From the NCBI RefSeq assembly GCF_028389875.1, contig NC_084682.1, positions 5,776,001-5,840,000 on the forward strand: a stretch of DNA of 64,000 nt, given 5' to 3'. Of this stretch, positions 38,825-50,700 are shown piece by piece. The notes beneath the pieces are model-generated. The model saw only the letters and a program-made list of their open reading frames with translations. It was not told the origin of the DNA and did no database searches. The stretch is from Rhea pennata (taxonomy: Eukaryota; Chordata; Aves; Rheiformes; Rheidae). The stretch's first letter is position 1. Each line of letters opens with the position of its first letter. The translations under genes were made by a program, and so were the position numbers.

Positions 38825-39440
38825 GGCAGTTGCTGCGCCCGCGCCCCGTGCCCGCGCCACGCGCGGCGGGGACGAGCCGCCCCCTCGCGCGGCGCCGGGC
38901 AGGGCGGCGAGCGGCGCGGAGCTCCCGGCCGCGCCGCCCGGGCTCTCGCAGACGCCGGTCGCGCTCAGGCGCCTCCTCGGCTGTGGGTCCGTGCCGGGGC
39001 GCGGGGGGAGCCCCGCTCCGGGCTCGCGGGGGCGGAGCGGGGCTCCCGGGCGGAGCCGGCCGCTCCCGCCCCGCTCCCGCCCCGCCGCCGCCGCCGCCAT
39101 GGCCGCCCCGCCGCAGCCCCCGGCCCAGGCCCCGGCCGCGGCCCCGGCCGCCTCCCGCCGCCGCCTGCCCGCCGTCGAGCCGCTCCTCTTCCTGGCCACC
39201 GGGGCGCTCGGCCTCCAAGGCCCGCTCGTCACCCAGTACCTCTGGGACCGGCTCGGCGCCGACCTCGGCTACAGCGGCCTCAACGCGAGCGGCGCCGCCG
39301 GCTGCGGGAACGGCAGCGGCGGGAACGGCACCGCCGGCGCCCCGCGGCAGGTGGGCACCGTGCGGGGAGCGGGGGCCCCGGCGCGCCGGCGAGGGCGACG
39401 TGCCGCTGCCTTCCCCAGCGGTTCTTCGGGCTCCCGGGCA
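38825..39440 (+). promoter_or_regulatory. CpG-island promoter over SLC46A1 exon 1
   Basis: The sequence becomes extremely GC- and CpG-rich, with many CGCG and GGCGG strings, and GC-box candidates for Sp/KLF factors just before the ATG (about 39,060-39,095). There is no TATA box. The island covers the 5' UTR, exon 1 and most of intron 1, the usual arrangement for a TATA-less promoter. The exact transcription start cannot be read. Confidence 0.8.
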
Positions 39441-42400
39441 GGCAGGTCAGCCCGCCTTAGCAGCGGCTCGCTCAGCGCCTCACTTGTGTGTGTGTTTTTC
39501 TTTTAGGAAGTGGAGGCCTTAGTCTCCCACTGGAACCTTTACATCGATCTGGGAGGCTTCTTCGTTGGTCTCTTCTCCGTGACTCTCTTTGGGCCATGGA
39601 GCGACAGCGTGGGTCGCCGTCCAGTGCTTGTCCTGCCTGCAGTAGGTATGGCCTTGCAAGCGGCCATCTATCTGCTCGTCATGTATCTACGGTTGCACGT
39701 CGCCTACTTTCTTCTGGGACGCATTTTGTGCGGCCTCACGGGGGACTACAACCTGATCCTGGCTAGCTGCTTCGCCTACGTGGCCGACACCAGCGACAGT
39801 CGGGCACGCACGTTTCGCGTAGCCATTCTCGAGGCCTGCCTTGGCGTAGCAGGCATGTTAGCCAGCGTTGGTGGCGGCCAGTGGCGCAAAGCGCAGGGGT
39901 ACATCAACCCCTTTTGGCTAGTGTTTGCTGCCAGTCTTGCTGCTGCTCTCTATGCTGTTTTCTGTCTTCAGGAATCGGTGAAGCAGCGGAAACCAGCCAA
40001 GCTGTTCACGCTCAGTCATTATATGGCTGTGTACAGGCTGTACGCATCTCCGGAACGCCAGAGCTCCAGGCAGAAGCTTGCGCTCTACTCCTTGGCTTTC
40101 TTTCTTATTGTCACTGTACACTTCGGAACCAGGGGCCTCTATGTTTTGTATGAGCTTGGCTCCCCGCTCTGCTGGGCCTCTGATCTCATTGGATACGGTT
40201 CAGCCGCTAGTTACCTGGCTTACCTGAGCAGCCTGGCAGGGCTGCGGGCACTGCAGCTGTGCCTTGAAGACACCTGGGTGGCAGAGATAGGACTGATCTC
40301 CAATATTTCTGGATTGGTTCTGATTTCTCTTGCTGCTACAACACCACTGATGTTTACAGGTGATGCCGAATTCTTATATCCGTATGTCTCAGGGTCTTAG
40401 CTTAGAGATGTCAGAATATGCAAGAAAACATGCATGCTCTTGGGGAAAAACAATTAGGTGGAGGAAAGTTCTGCCTCTGTTTCCATCCATGTACCCACAA
40501 AACTACGATATGACTTACCAACAGCAAAGTTGTCCAAACTGAATTTGAAACTGCAACCATATAGATCCAGCAATGTTAGGTTTTCAAAAAAACATACAGA
40601 TAAGGTGTAGTTCTGCATGCAGAGGCTAAAGAACCATGGTGAAAAGCAGGGGGGGTGAATTGGGACTAAAAGGTAGCCGACAGAAGCAGTCTGGAGCTAT
40701 GCATTTATGGAATTGACTTTGGAGGCTTTGTTTGAGTTTTAAGTTAATAGAGCTTCAGCTGAGCTTTCCCTAATGCATCATATCTTACAGGTTATGGGAT
40801 TCTGTTCCTTTCCATGGCAGCCACTCCAGTCATCAGAGCCAAACTCTCCAAGCTGGTGAATGAGACAGAACAGGGTAAGGAATTAGCCAGTATATTTAAG
40901 CCAGGTCACAGGCTTAAACAGTGACAGAAACACTGTCCTCTTGGAGTGTTGAAACCAAACTGCTTTGAGAGGTCAAGACTTCTCTAGCTCTTTCAAACTC
41001 CTTTTATGCCTATACCACTCTCAGGCCCTGGGTGACACTTTAATTTGTCAGAATAATTGTCAGTATTCACTATTGTAGGTTTGCTGCATTTTCAAGATGA
41101 GGGCAAGAAAAGAAAGCAAGATGAAAAGTATTGCATTCAGGCTCAGTAATGGGTCATCCCCTGGCCTGTTGGTTTCCAAAACCTTCATGAGGAGCAAGAG
41201 TTAAAATGGATTATATTCCATGCAGAAAACAGTGTTTTCCTTCAGCATGACTCTCCTCTGTAGATCAGTAACAGTGGATAGAAACTCAGTGTTGTTAGAG
41301 AGTTGTATCATTGACCATGGTAAAAGATTATGGATAACTCCCAGTAATTTGTTTGAGGAGCTTGCCTGTGCTGTAAAGTCTGCCTCAGAATACCTCTGAG
41401 GCAGAGAGAGGGAAGGAGGGATTTGAGATGGTAAGGATCCAGAAGCGACTTTGCAAAATTGTTTCTTGTGTTAGAGTGAGGGTGGCTTACACTTGATACC
41501 TGGTTTATGATGCTAACCCTGCAAAAGGTAGTCTCCTGCTGTACTTGATGTTTAACAAGCAGTAAGATGTGCTTGGCAATAAACAGGTATAGATAGCCTC
41601 TTCTACAGCGTTTACAATCCAGCTGATACATAATGTCCCTGGACAGCCCTGGTGGTACGAAATCGGGAGGTCAGTGAGGTTGTCTGGCCTGCAGAGAAGC
41701 TGAGCGTGGCATCTTTGGCCTGCTTGGCCAGGCGCAGTGTGCCTGCTCTCTGCTCACAGCTCTTGCCTCACCACACCTGGCAGTGAAGACACCATTTTCC
41801 CGATCAGAAGTGCAAGCACTTCAGAAAGATTCGCAGAACCCCACTGAAGGAGGTAGGGTGCTAAAGACAGTTCGGCTGATGGTTCCCAGGCTGCGCTGTC
41901 TTATCGTTAACCTCTTTCATGTCTTCTGCAGGTGCTCTCTTTGCTTCTGTTGCCTGTGTGGAAGGACTGTGTTCGCTTGTGGCTGCAGGAGTGTTCAACT
42001 CTCTCTATCCTGCCAGCCTGCACTTCATGAGGGGATTCCCCTTTCTCTTTGGGGCTCTGATTCTTCTTATTCCAGCAGCTGTTATTGGGTAATTTGCTTC
42101 TTTCTTCTAAACTCTGCTAGAGGACCTCTGAACTGTAATACAATAACTGCTATTTATTCTTCACGGGACAGGAGTTCACAATAGATTTTTAGGGTGTGTT
42201 TTCGACTGTGCTTATGGGAGGGAGTGTAGTGCCCTGCTAAGTGGAGTTGCAAGTCTGTTTCCTTTAGCATCAGAGTTGTAGGGATAAACCTACAACACAA
42301 GTAATATAACTACTACATTGACAGTGTTTCAAAATCTCACTCCACCCCTAGAGCTGAGTCCAGATTCTGGAGCTGAATGTGCGTACTGCCCAGAAAACTC

Positions 42401-42847
42401 TGCGTAGAAAGCAGCATCTCAGAGGGATGATGTTAAAAAGTTGCATGCTGAGAGTAGTGTGAATCTGAGACTGCTGTCACCGTGGTGCCCTGGGAGTGAC
42501 ACAAAAGTACTTTTGGTATGGAAGAGATGGAATTATCTTAGCATAAATCTCTCTTTCTGTAGTTACCTTACTAAAAAGCAGAAGTAGTGCCATGACAGAA
42601 ATTGAAATCCCTGGTTAGTTCTGGGAGAGGGGATGTGTTGAGATTGTGGTAGAAGTGCAACAACTCCTGGCAGGGTCATTTCTTTTCTGTTACTGTGAAA
42701 CTAAAACTCATTTTGTGCAGAGAAGTTCCAGTGTGCCTTCTTAGGCTCTAACTCTGCTCTTTCCTTCTTAGGTGGATAGAAGTCTGGGACTCAAAGCTTG
42801 AATACAGACACTTCTCACGTGCTTCGCTGTCACTTGCAGACAGCTGA
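39099..42847 (+). CDS. SLC46A1: SLC46A1, proton-coupled folate transporter (PCFT), 5 exons
   Basis: Twelve-helix major-facilitator protein that couples H+ influx to folate uptake in proximal gut and choroid plexus. Exons: 39099-39350, 39507-40359, 40791-40874, 41932-42088, 42772-42847; introns GT-AG, phases 0, 1, 1, 2. The product is 473 aa (human 459), with a longer Ala/Pro-rich N-terminus. Residues matching human functional sites: D117 in the DSVGRR loop motif, E193 (human E185), H289 (H281), R384 (R376). C69 lies in the first extracellular loop with three N-glycosylation sequons (N62, N71, N76); human has two. The chosen ATG has a gccgccATGg context and aligns with the human start. An in-frame ATG at 38,991 would add 36 low-complexity residues and is less likely. 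Exon 3 is 84 bp, as in human, and can be skipped without a frameshift. Head-to-head with SLC13A2, tail-to-tail with SARM1. Confidence 0.95.
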
Positions 42848-43091
42848 ACAGCGACATAGCAACAATGAACTGCCTGGCTCAGCAGCATCCGTCTCAGGAC
42901 TGCTGTGTTCTTCCCTTGGAGAACAGATCAGTGCGAGGGACATCTTGGTTGTCCGTGCTAATTTTTAAATGCCAAGTAGTTGGAAATCATGGCTTTCCAG
43001 TAGGAACTTGGTTTGCAGGTGCGAGTGCCTCCTCACTGTTCTGTTGATTCGTCTGTCAGAGAACACCCAAGAGACTCAAAAGCTAATCAAG

Positions 43092-43097
43092 AATAAA
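43092..43097 (+). terminator. Candidate poly(A) signal of SLC46A1
   Basis: AATAAA about 245 nt after the stop codon, followed within about 50 nt by T-rich sequence (43,138-43,160) suited to a downstream element. Later AATAAA copies, near 43,362 and 44,124, could serve longer transcripts. Confidence 0.5.
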
Positions 43098-43159
43098 AAC
43101 TATTGTTGGCCATTTGCAAGGCCAATTATTGATTTCCTTTCTTTTTTTCTTTCTTTTTT

Positions 43160-46100
43160 GGAGGTTTTTGTGCCATGCTTTTAGTGATGGGAGAGGATGG
43201 AATTCTCACTTAATTGCCAAGTGTGTTCCCCTCTGAATACTGAAGTGTGTAGCAGATCAGCTGTTGGTGTGGGCGAGACTTGTAGAGCAGAACTGAAGCA
43301 GACAGGTAGCCCAGTGCTGTGCTGCCAAGGAAAAAGATCTGTGTCCCGAATCAGTGTGTTGTGAATAAAAGAATTGCACAAATGTCGTAGACCATGCTGG
43401 GCTCCTGCAAAAATCCTTATGATAAGCAGTAGTTTTTCCACAGGAGTGCTATTGTTGCCACTATTTAGTAAACTGGTTTTAATTTCACAGGTAAGAGGCA
43501 TCCGCTATGACATCCAAAGTGTGTAGTTGCAAGTGCCAATTGCGCATCCTCTTTTTCCATGTGCAGCTCAGCCCAGGATTTCAAAGGTACTTGTGAGAAG
43601 AGCTCAGGTCAGAATACTAAGATACAACCTGGTACCTTAACTGACAGTGGCTAAAACTGACAAAGTTAAGGATAAATGACAAAATTGGGCCCCCTTACTT
43701 ACAGGCCCGTGTTTGAGACATGTACGGTACGAGGCCTGTGAAGCCTCTGCTGTGTTTATGGCAGAGGTAGCAGCAGTCCTTTCCTACTTGTAGGCTGTGC
43801 TGTTGGGATGAGCTAGTGCGGGGGCAGGACTGGTATCTTTAGAGGTGAAATTTTACATCGTAGAAGGCATGATTTTGTGTCTGTAACCTCTTTTGGGCTG
43901 GCCTTCTCAGGATAGGTTGATGCCAAGTAGTTATTTGCCTAAATCCCAATGTTCCTACTATTGCTAATTCTTCTTTTAAAAGCATTAAGCGTTGCCTCAA
44001 TTGTATTTTCTTCAAACTGTAATAACCCAGCAGTTCTGATGATAAGCATTGTACACAGCATTCAGAGATGAGGCAATAATGTCCTTACTGTGAAATTGCT
44101 TAGCAGATATGTTACTTCCAGAATTAATAAAATCTCCATTTTCTTTTATGGCTCATAAAAAAAATAGCTTTTGTGTTACAGCTATTTATGATTTGTTCTT
44201 GCCTCATTCAGTACTTATCTCTCCATTGTTTTAATGCTTTACTCTTCAATTAAGGCTTTGCAGTAAAGAAGCAACAGCAGGAAGTTATCTGCTCTGTGAG
44301 GAATTAGTATGCCAGGGCCCCGAGTCAGGACTGCAGTTCTGGGACTTGAAAGAAGCTATAACCTGTTTTTCCTGAATACCAGAGTAAAGCTAGTGGCAGT
44401 GCCTGTCCTTAAATACACAGTAAATATGAAATGCTGATACACAACTTTGTTCCCTGTTCATTAGGAGTTTGTTGGTAAGAGCAGAAGAATTTGGGAGTAA
44501 GGAGACAGAAGATGGAGAAGTAGGGACGTTTTAAGAACTTGGTGTTATGCCACTTGATCCTTGTAGCTATGCCAGTGGGCGTAACTCAGGCAGACTTACT
44601 TGTGTGATCCAAAGGCTAAGCCCAGAATTAGCCTCCAGCCAGAGCAGGGCATGCCCCGAGTGATGTGTTAGGTGTCTGTGGCTGAACTGATTGTGAAGTA
44701 AATCTCTTCAGCAGCAGAATCCCTGAGTTCCAGCGCTACCAGTTGCCAAACGCTGTGCAGTGGAGTGAAAACTATTGTGTGCTGACTCTACTTTCCTGTT
44801 TAGTTGTCACTGTGCTTGCAAAGGAGAAGTGCGATAGGAACTATTATACTCTGTACAAAAAACAAAGGTTTTTTTTTTAGGCTCTTCTCCAAGAACCACA
44901 ATCCCGAAGCAAATACATGATCCATGTAGTGTGACTCTGCGCAGCAGGTAGAATACAGTGAGCTACACCATGCCATGCAGAGCTGAGCATGAAGTGTGGG
45001 TCCTCACAGAGAATGGTGTCTGGAGAATTTGAATTCTGCTATCAGCATGTCCTGCCCCTTCAGAGAGTGGGAAAGCATGATGGCCAGAGAGAACAGATGA
45101 GAGAAGGCTGCAGGGAGAGAAACGCGTGACACAAACAGAAAATAGGTGAGGATTTAGAGTATAAACAAAATTTATTAATAATGCCTGATACAATAACTTT
45201 TAAGTCTTTCTGATATGACATGACATGACATAGGAGTAAGAGTGAGAATGGAGAAGCATCTCTTCAGGATCTTCTGCTCTGACTGGAAGGGGCTGAGTAT
45301 GGGATGCTTTGCCAAGACTAAAGCAAGATAGTCGGGGTGAAGGTAGTAGAATGATAGGGAAACAGTCTGGGCAGCTGGAGCAACAGGTGGGATCTCATTG
45401 CAGGTGAAACCACCTAAGCTGTAGAAGACAACTAAATCTTCTCTATATTGAGTGGTGGGTGAAGAGGTTAAATGACAGAGAGATCCTGGGAAATCAGAAG
45501 CCCTTTTTACACAAGATTCTTGCTTCTGGTACCTTTCTGGGGTTTTTATGTAGTGTTGTAGGCAGCAGAATCTTTAGGACTCTGTGTGGGGTTTCTTCAG
45601 TGGGCATGGAGGCCTTGACCTTCAATCAATGACTCAAAACTTTTCCCTGAAGCAGCTCACATAAAAGCCCTGTGGTTTTTATTCTTCAGCAGATTCACCT
45701 TTGTGCTCTTCTGCTAGCTTGCTCATATTTAATCTGAAGATTAGATAGATTCTGATTAATGCTGGGCGGATATGGCCATTAAACTTCTTTCCCCAGGAAG
45801 CAGAGATGCCATTAACTACAAGCTGGTAAGAACTGTCCATAAAGATGTGATTAAGCACCAGAATTTAACTTTTCTTTTTCTTTCTGCAGATATTAATGAA
45901 TCTAAGCCAAAGCAAATGATTTGTGTTCCTGAAAGTTAAGGCAGGCAGCAAGGCTTCAGGGAAAGCCAGGAGAAGGACAAGGTGACTTGGTGACTCCTGA
46001 ACTGGAACATAGCTGAGCCTCCTCCTTACCTCCTGAAAGGTAAGGGTTATCCTGAGCAGGAACAGGCTGGGGAGCTTTCTGCCTTATGTTCTGCAAGGAG

Positions 46101-47778
46101 GTGCATCTGCCAGCTCTCCAGACTGTCTAGGCAGGCTGGAGTTCCCTGGCCATGCTTGGTCTCCCTCCTTGTAGGAGGGCTGTGTGTGCGGTGGATTGGA
46201 ATGTCCTTTTGCAATATTAACTTTGCTCTGCATCAGAAAGGACAAACTCAAGTAGGTAGAGCTGCAGATTTGGGTCTAAACTGCAAAATGATACCTTGTT
46301 GAGAGCCTGCTCACTCTCCAAGCAGGTGTGAGAAGAAGGGTGAGGCTGGGAAGGCAGAATTCAGAGGAGGCATGTTGACGTGCCTGTGGTTCCTCAGCTG
46401 CAGTGCTGACAGCAGATTCTGGCCAGTCCTGCTGTCAGTCTATGCTTACACCTCGCAGCCTCCGCTTGCCCTTTTCATTGACTTCAGCCCTTTTCTGGTG
46501 TTTCAAGCCGAGTATCTGCAAAAGGATCTGGTGGGTGTTGAAAAGGGGTCAGAAGAAGGGACACAGAAACTATTGCTACCTGGCACTACATCCAGCAGAG
46601 AATAGGGTCAGCCCTGAGCTTGAGGAGTGTAACCAGGGATACTGGGTAAGGGCCAGTCAGCAAAGAAGTGAGCCAGCTCCTGTTCAAAGAACAAACCATG
46701 AGAAATCTGTAGTGGAGAACCAACAACAGAATAAAATACAGGCAGTGTGTAATAACTCCACAGGTACAGCACAGCAACTACCGTTTTTCATATCTGCATG
46801 GTAATATATTTTCAGGAGTCCCAAACCAGCACCCTGTGCCCTGTATATAAGGACATAATAAAGTGGCAAAGCTGAGGTGTCAGAAGTAGAAAAGCACTTC
46901 TTGCAAAGACCCTTTAGAAACTTCATTTGATCTAAAACTAACCTTCTGTGGCCAGAGCTAGGAGCACAAAGTGGTTACGCAGCATTTGGAAGGGAAGGGC
47001 CTCAAGGAGGGAGAGAGCTCAGGTGTTGAAGGGGCAGTAACGAGGTGGAGGAAGTGTCTGCCCAAGCAGTTGAAAAGGACCTGACACTCCTGCCGAATGC
47101 ATTATCTTCCCCAAACATGGGGATTTCCTCAGACCTGAGCTTCTGTTTGCCCTTTTCTCCCTGAAGCTGCTGACCTTAATGATATTCCCTGAGGACCCAG
47201 CAGAGGCTATAAGATATTCATGGGCTCTTTCCTCTCAGCTGCTCTGCTCTCTCCTGTGTCCTGCTGTGACCCCTCATTATTCCTCCAGCTTACAGTACTT
47301 AGAGGATCCCTCCTCTTGGGACACACTTTTTGGGTGATGCTGCAGCTATCTGAGTGGGGGTCAGACTGTGCTCATCTCCTGTGCACCTGCTGCTCCGGGG
47401 GAGGCATAGCCTGAATGTCCTGCCTAGGCCAGCAGCCACCCGAAGGGAGGACGTGAAAGACAACCAGGCTGTCCTCAAGCAGATCCACGCTGGCTTGGCT
47501 GCAGGTGCCAAGTAAGTGGGTACTGGCCTTCTGGAGCTAAGGGCTTGCATTTGAGGGTAAAGAAGGACTAAAGGGTAAAGAAGGACTAAAGCCCTGTGAC
47601 TGCCCCAGCCACAGACCTTGTCTCAGACCAAGCAGTGGGTCAGGTCCTGAGGGAGGTAGGCCTTTGGGCAGCACTAAAATGGGGAAAAGTCTAGAGGGAG
47701 AGATTTGCTCCCCCCCTCCCCCCCAGGAAAGGGGTTGCCTGGAAGATATCTGGAGGGAGTGAGGCAGCTGTGTTATTT
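43160..47778. other. Convergent 3' interval between SLC46A1 and SARM1
   Basis: About 4.6 kb with no conserved exon. It must hold the SARM1 3' UTR, which is several kb long in mammals. Minus-strand AATAAA hexamers at 45,678-45,683 and 45,171-45,176 are candidate SARM1 poly(A) signals, 2.1 and 2.6 kb past its stop. No classified repeat is evident apart from a small tandem duplication near 47,555. Confidence 0.55.
47555..47590. repeat. 18-bp perfect tandem duplication
   Basis: 'gggtaaagaaggactaaa' occurs twice back to back, 47555-47572 and 47573-47590, just beyond the SARM1 stop codon and probably within its 3' UTR. Confidence 0.9.
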
Positions 47779-50700
47779 CTAGGTCTGTCCAAGAGAGGGC
47801 AAGCAGTCCAGGCCATTCTCTGACCCAGCTGAAGAGTCCCGGGAGGAACGGCCCTGAAGAAAGCGGATGATTTTGTCAATTGTGGCCTCCTGGTATTCAT
47901 GGGACCATCTGTGTTGGAGGGGAAAATCGTAGTTAAATTTTCTTCTGTATGAGACACTGAAAATACCTCAATATGCCTGGGCCATGGGCCAGAACCCCCC
48001 TTCCACCACATCCAGTCCAGCTCTCCAGTAACACCCCTTTTCCCTGTGGAAGATGAAGGAACACTAGATGCTACAGGAAAGCTCCATTCCCCCTGGACCC
48101 TGTTGGAGGGCTACAAGCAGTTTGGAAAGCTGGCCTGGAGCCCTGCTACCCCACAGGGAAGCAGGAGGCGAAAGGCATCCAACCTGGCTGGAGGACAGCA
48201 AGCTGGGAACCTGCCAGCGTTGCTCCTGCCTGGGGGCAGAGATGGCGAGGATGGGTATTCTCCCAGAGGAGAGGGGGCAGAAAACTTTATCCAGGTAAGT
48301 CCCAAGCACAAAAGCAACAGAAGGATTACAGTGGGCACTTTTGCTCTCTTCGTGCTCTGGAGTGCCTCAAGTGACTCGCCTCCTGTCTGGCCTCTCTCAT
48401 CTGTTTCCCCCAGTTTCCTTGTGCTCTCTGTGACTGCTTATGCAAGCTGCTCTTTCCTGGTGCCAGGACACCCCATAGCACAGACTCTTACTTACTTGAT
48501 GCCATTAAATTTCAGGACAGCTCTCATGTCCTCAGGAAGTGTCTGTGGATCAGGCCACTCAAAATGGTCTGTAACTGGCACGATATTCTTTCCAGAGTTC
48601 AGGGCTGTCACAATTTCCTGTGGGAACATGCTGTGCTCAGACTATGGCTTGCATCAGTCCATCACCAGCCTGCTCCTGCTCCAGCTCATACCATACTCCC
48701 ATTTTCTCGCATTTTTTACCTTGTGCACCCAGTCCTTGCATTCAGGATCTCCCACGCATTTATCCAGTGCATTTGGCGAGAGGACCAGCACAAAATTTCG
48801 GGCACTTATGACACTCTGGATCAGCTTGTCCTCAAACTTCCCTGCCTCCAGCTTCTCCACGTCGATGAAAACACTGAAGCCATGCAACTGCAGATGGACC
48901 TTCAGCAAGCTAGTGGTGAGAGGAGACAGAACTGTGAGGAGCACTGCCACCAGTGCCTGGGTTTCATGCACTCTCCCACCACATCAGCCAGGACATTGTG
49001 AGACACAGGAGCAGTGAACAGGCCCCTGCAAAGCGCGACATGGTCCTTGAGATGTCAGCTGCCAGCCCTGCCTGCTTACAGGTGTCTGGGTTCTTGCAGG
49101 AAAAGGAAGAACAAGGAGCAGGACATTAACTCACTGCTGTGATTCTCTACAGCCCTATCAGTACAGCATAAGAAAAGGTAAGTCAGTGTCAAAAAGGGAC
49201 AAAGTGGCAGTTACGGGATTGTGAATTGGCCTGTTTGGCATGCAGCTTTTGGCATTTGTTGTCCCTGTTTGCATTTCAGCTTTTGGCACCCCGCCAGCCT
49301 CCCTGCCTTCCTCCTAGCTGCAGCCTGCAGTGCACCCTTTCTCCAGTGTGCAGCCAGCTCAAGGCTCTTCCCGTAAGCTGCTGAACTGTGCTTTGCTCTG
49401 GGCTTTAACCAAGCACGATAATGTTGCCCACAGGACCTACCTGGCTAGCTGGGACCCTGTGCTTCTTCGGTAGCTGATAAATACATCGGTCCCATTGGAT
49501 GAAATCTGCGGCATTATAGGGGAGTGAAGCATTTCTAGACAAAGCAAATGGCAACAAAAAGTTAAAAGTGCCCAGCAATTCATTTCAACCCAACCTGGCC
49601 TCAATACTTGCCCCCACTGCCCCCACCCGCCTGCTTCAGGCCAAGCACGGCACGGAGCCCGCACCCCTAGCGGCGGAGAGAATGCGGACGCGGTGGAAAC
49701 CCGTGTCGATGTGGCAGTCCTCCTGCAGCTGCTGCTCCGTCACACGGTGCAAGAAGTTGCGATCGATGCCACACGTCAGTAGGTTGTATGTGTACTGGCG
49801 AAACTTGGAGTCGATGCTGCCCAGCCAGTCAGCCAGGTTGCTGCGGTCGCAGGTGGAATAGTTTGCGAATGTCTTAAGTTCTGTCAGCTCCCGGAAAAAC
49901 CTAGCGGAGCAACAGATGAAAACATTGAGCAGGGAGGAGCAATTGCTGAACCAGACAGGGCCTAGAGATACTTGGTAACACGTGGCTTTTATCTGCACAG
50001 AAGGGAGTGCACTTACACGCTGTGATAAAGAATGAACAAAAGAAATGGAGAAAGAGACAACCAGCGACGTGACTGTGGGAGCACTGGCCCTTGGGGCACG
50101 GAGGCCTGAGGAGCTCAGCCAGGGGAGGAAAAGCCCGGGTAAGTTCCCATTTTTCTGGGTAATGTGCAGGATCCTGCCTCAGTTTCTATGCAATAGATAG
50201 TCACTCCCCATGCCACACTTTGCTGGGGCGTTGGTCCCATCGCAGGAGTCCCTCTGGGCCTACATACTGCGCTGTAAAAGCCCTGGTAGTCCAGGTCTCC
50301 CTTTTTGAGGATCTCTGTTTTTGGCTTTACGGGAAGGGAAGGGCACAGATTTTTCCACTGGCTCTTCCACAGTGGTGGCTGCAGGGAGAGGCCAGCGTGT
50401 GCTAGGAGTGCTGGTGGGGTAGAGTTCCTACCTCTTCCGAGTAATGCTGGAGTCCATCCTCAAATCTTCCTGCAGTTCCTTCTCTGTCAGTCGCAGGAGC
50501 AAATCCCCATCGACTTGGCAGTCCTGCCGAGAGAACCCCAGGCAGGGGTTTCAGAACCTCAAGCAGGGGCTGCAGAAAGCTGCCCCTTGCTGGAGACAGC
50601 TCAGGGGCATGATGCCATCCTCCCACCACTGGGAGACAGGGCTGCTTTGCACAGCTTGCATAGACCCCCTGCAGCTCTGCTGGCTCACAGCATTGGCGTG

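Noticed and set aside
38718-39522. Several long overlapping open frames on both strands around SLC46A1 exon 1
   Set aside because: CpG-island composition suppresses stop codons. Only the frame from 39,099 matches a known protein and joins exon 2 in phase.
46830-46861. TATATAAGG next to ATAATAAAG as a small transcription unit
   Set aside because: The motifs are too close together and no open frame or conserved RNA lies between them.
48046-49017. 323-codon plus-strand open frame opposite SARM1
   Set aside because: It is antisense to SARM1 exons 7 and 8 and the intervening introns, has no recognisable domain, and its openness reflects the coding exons on the other strand.
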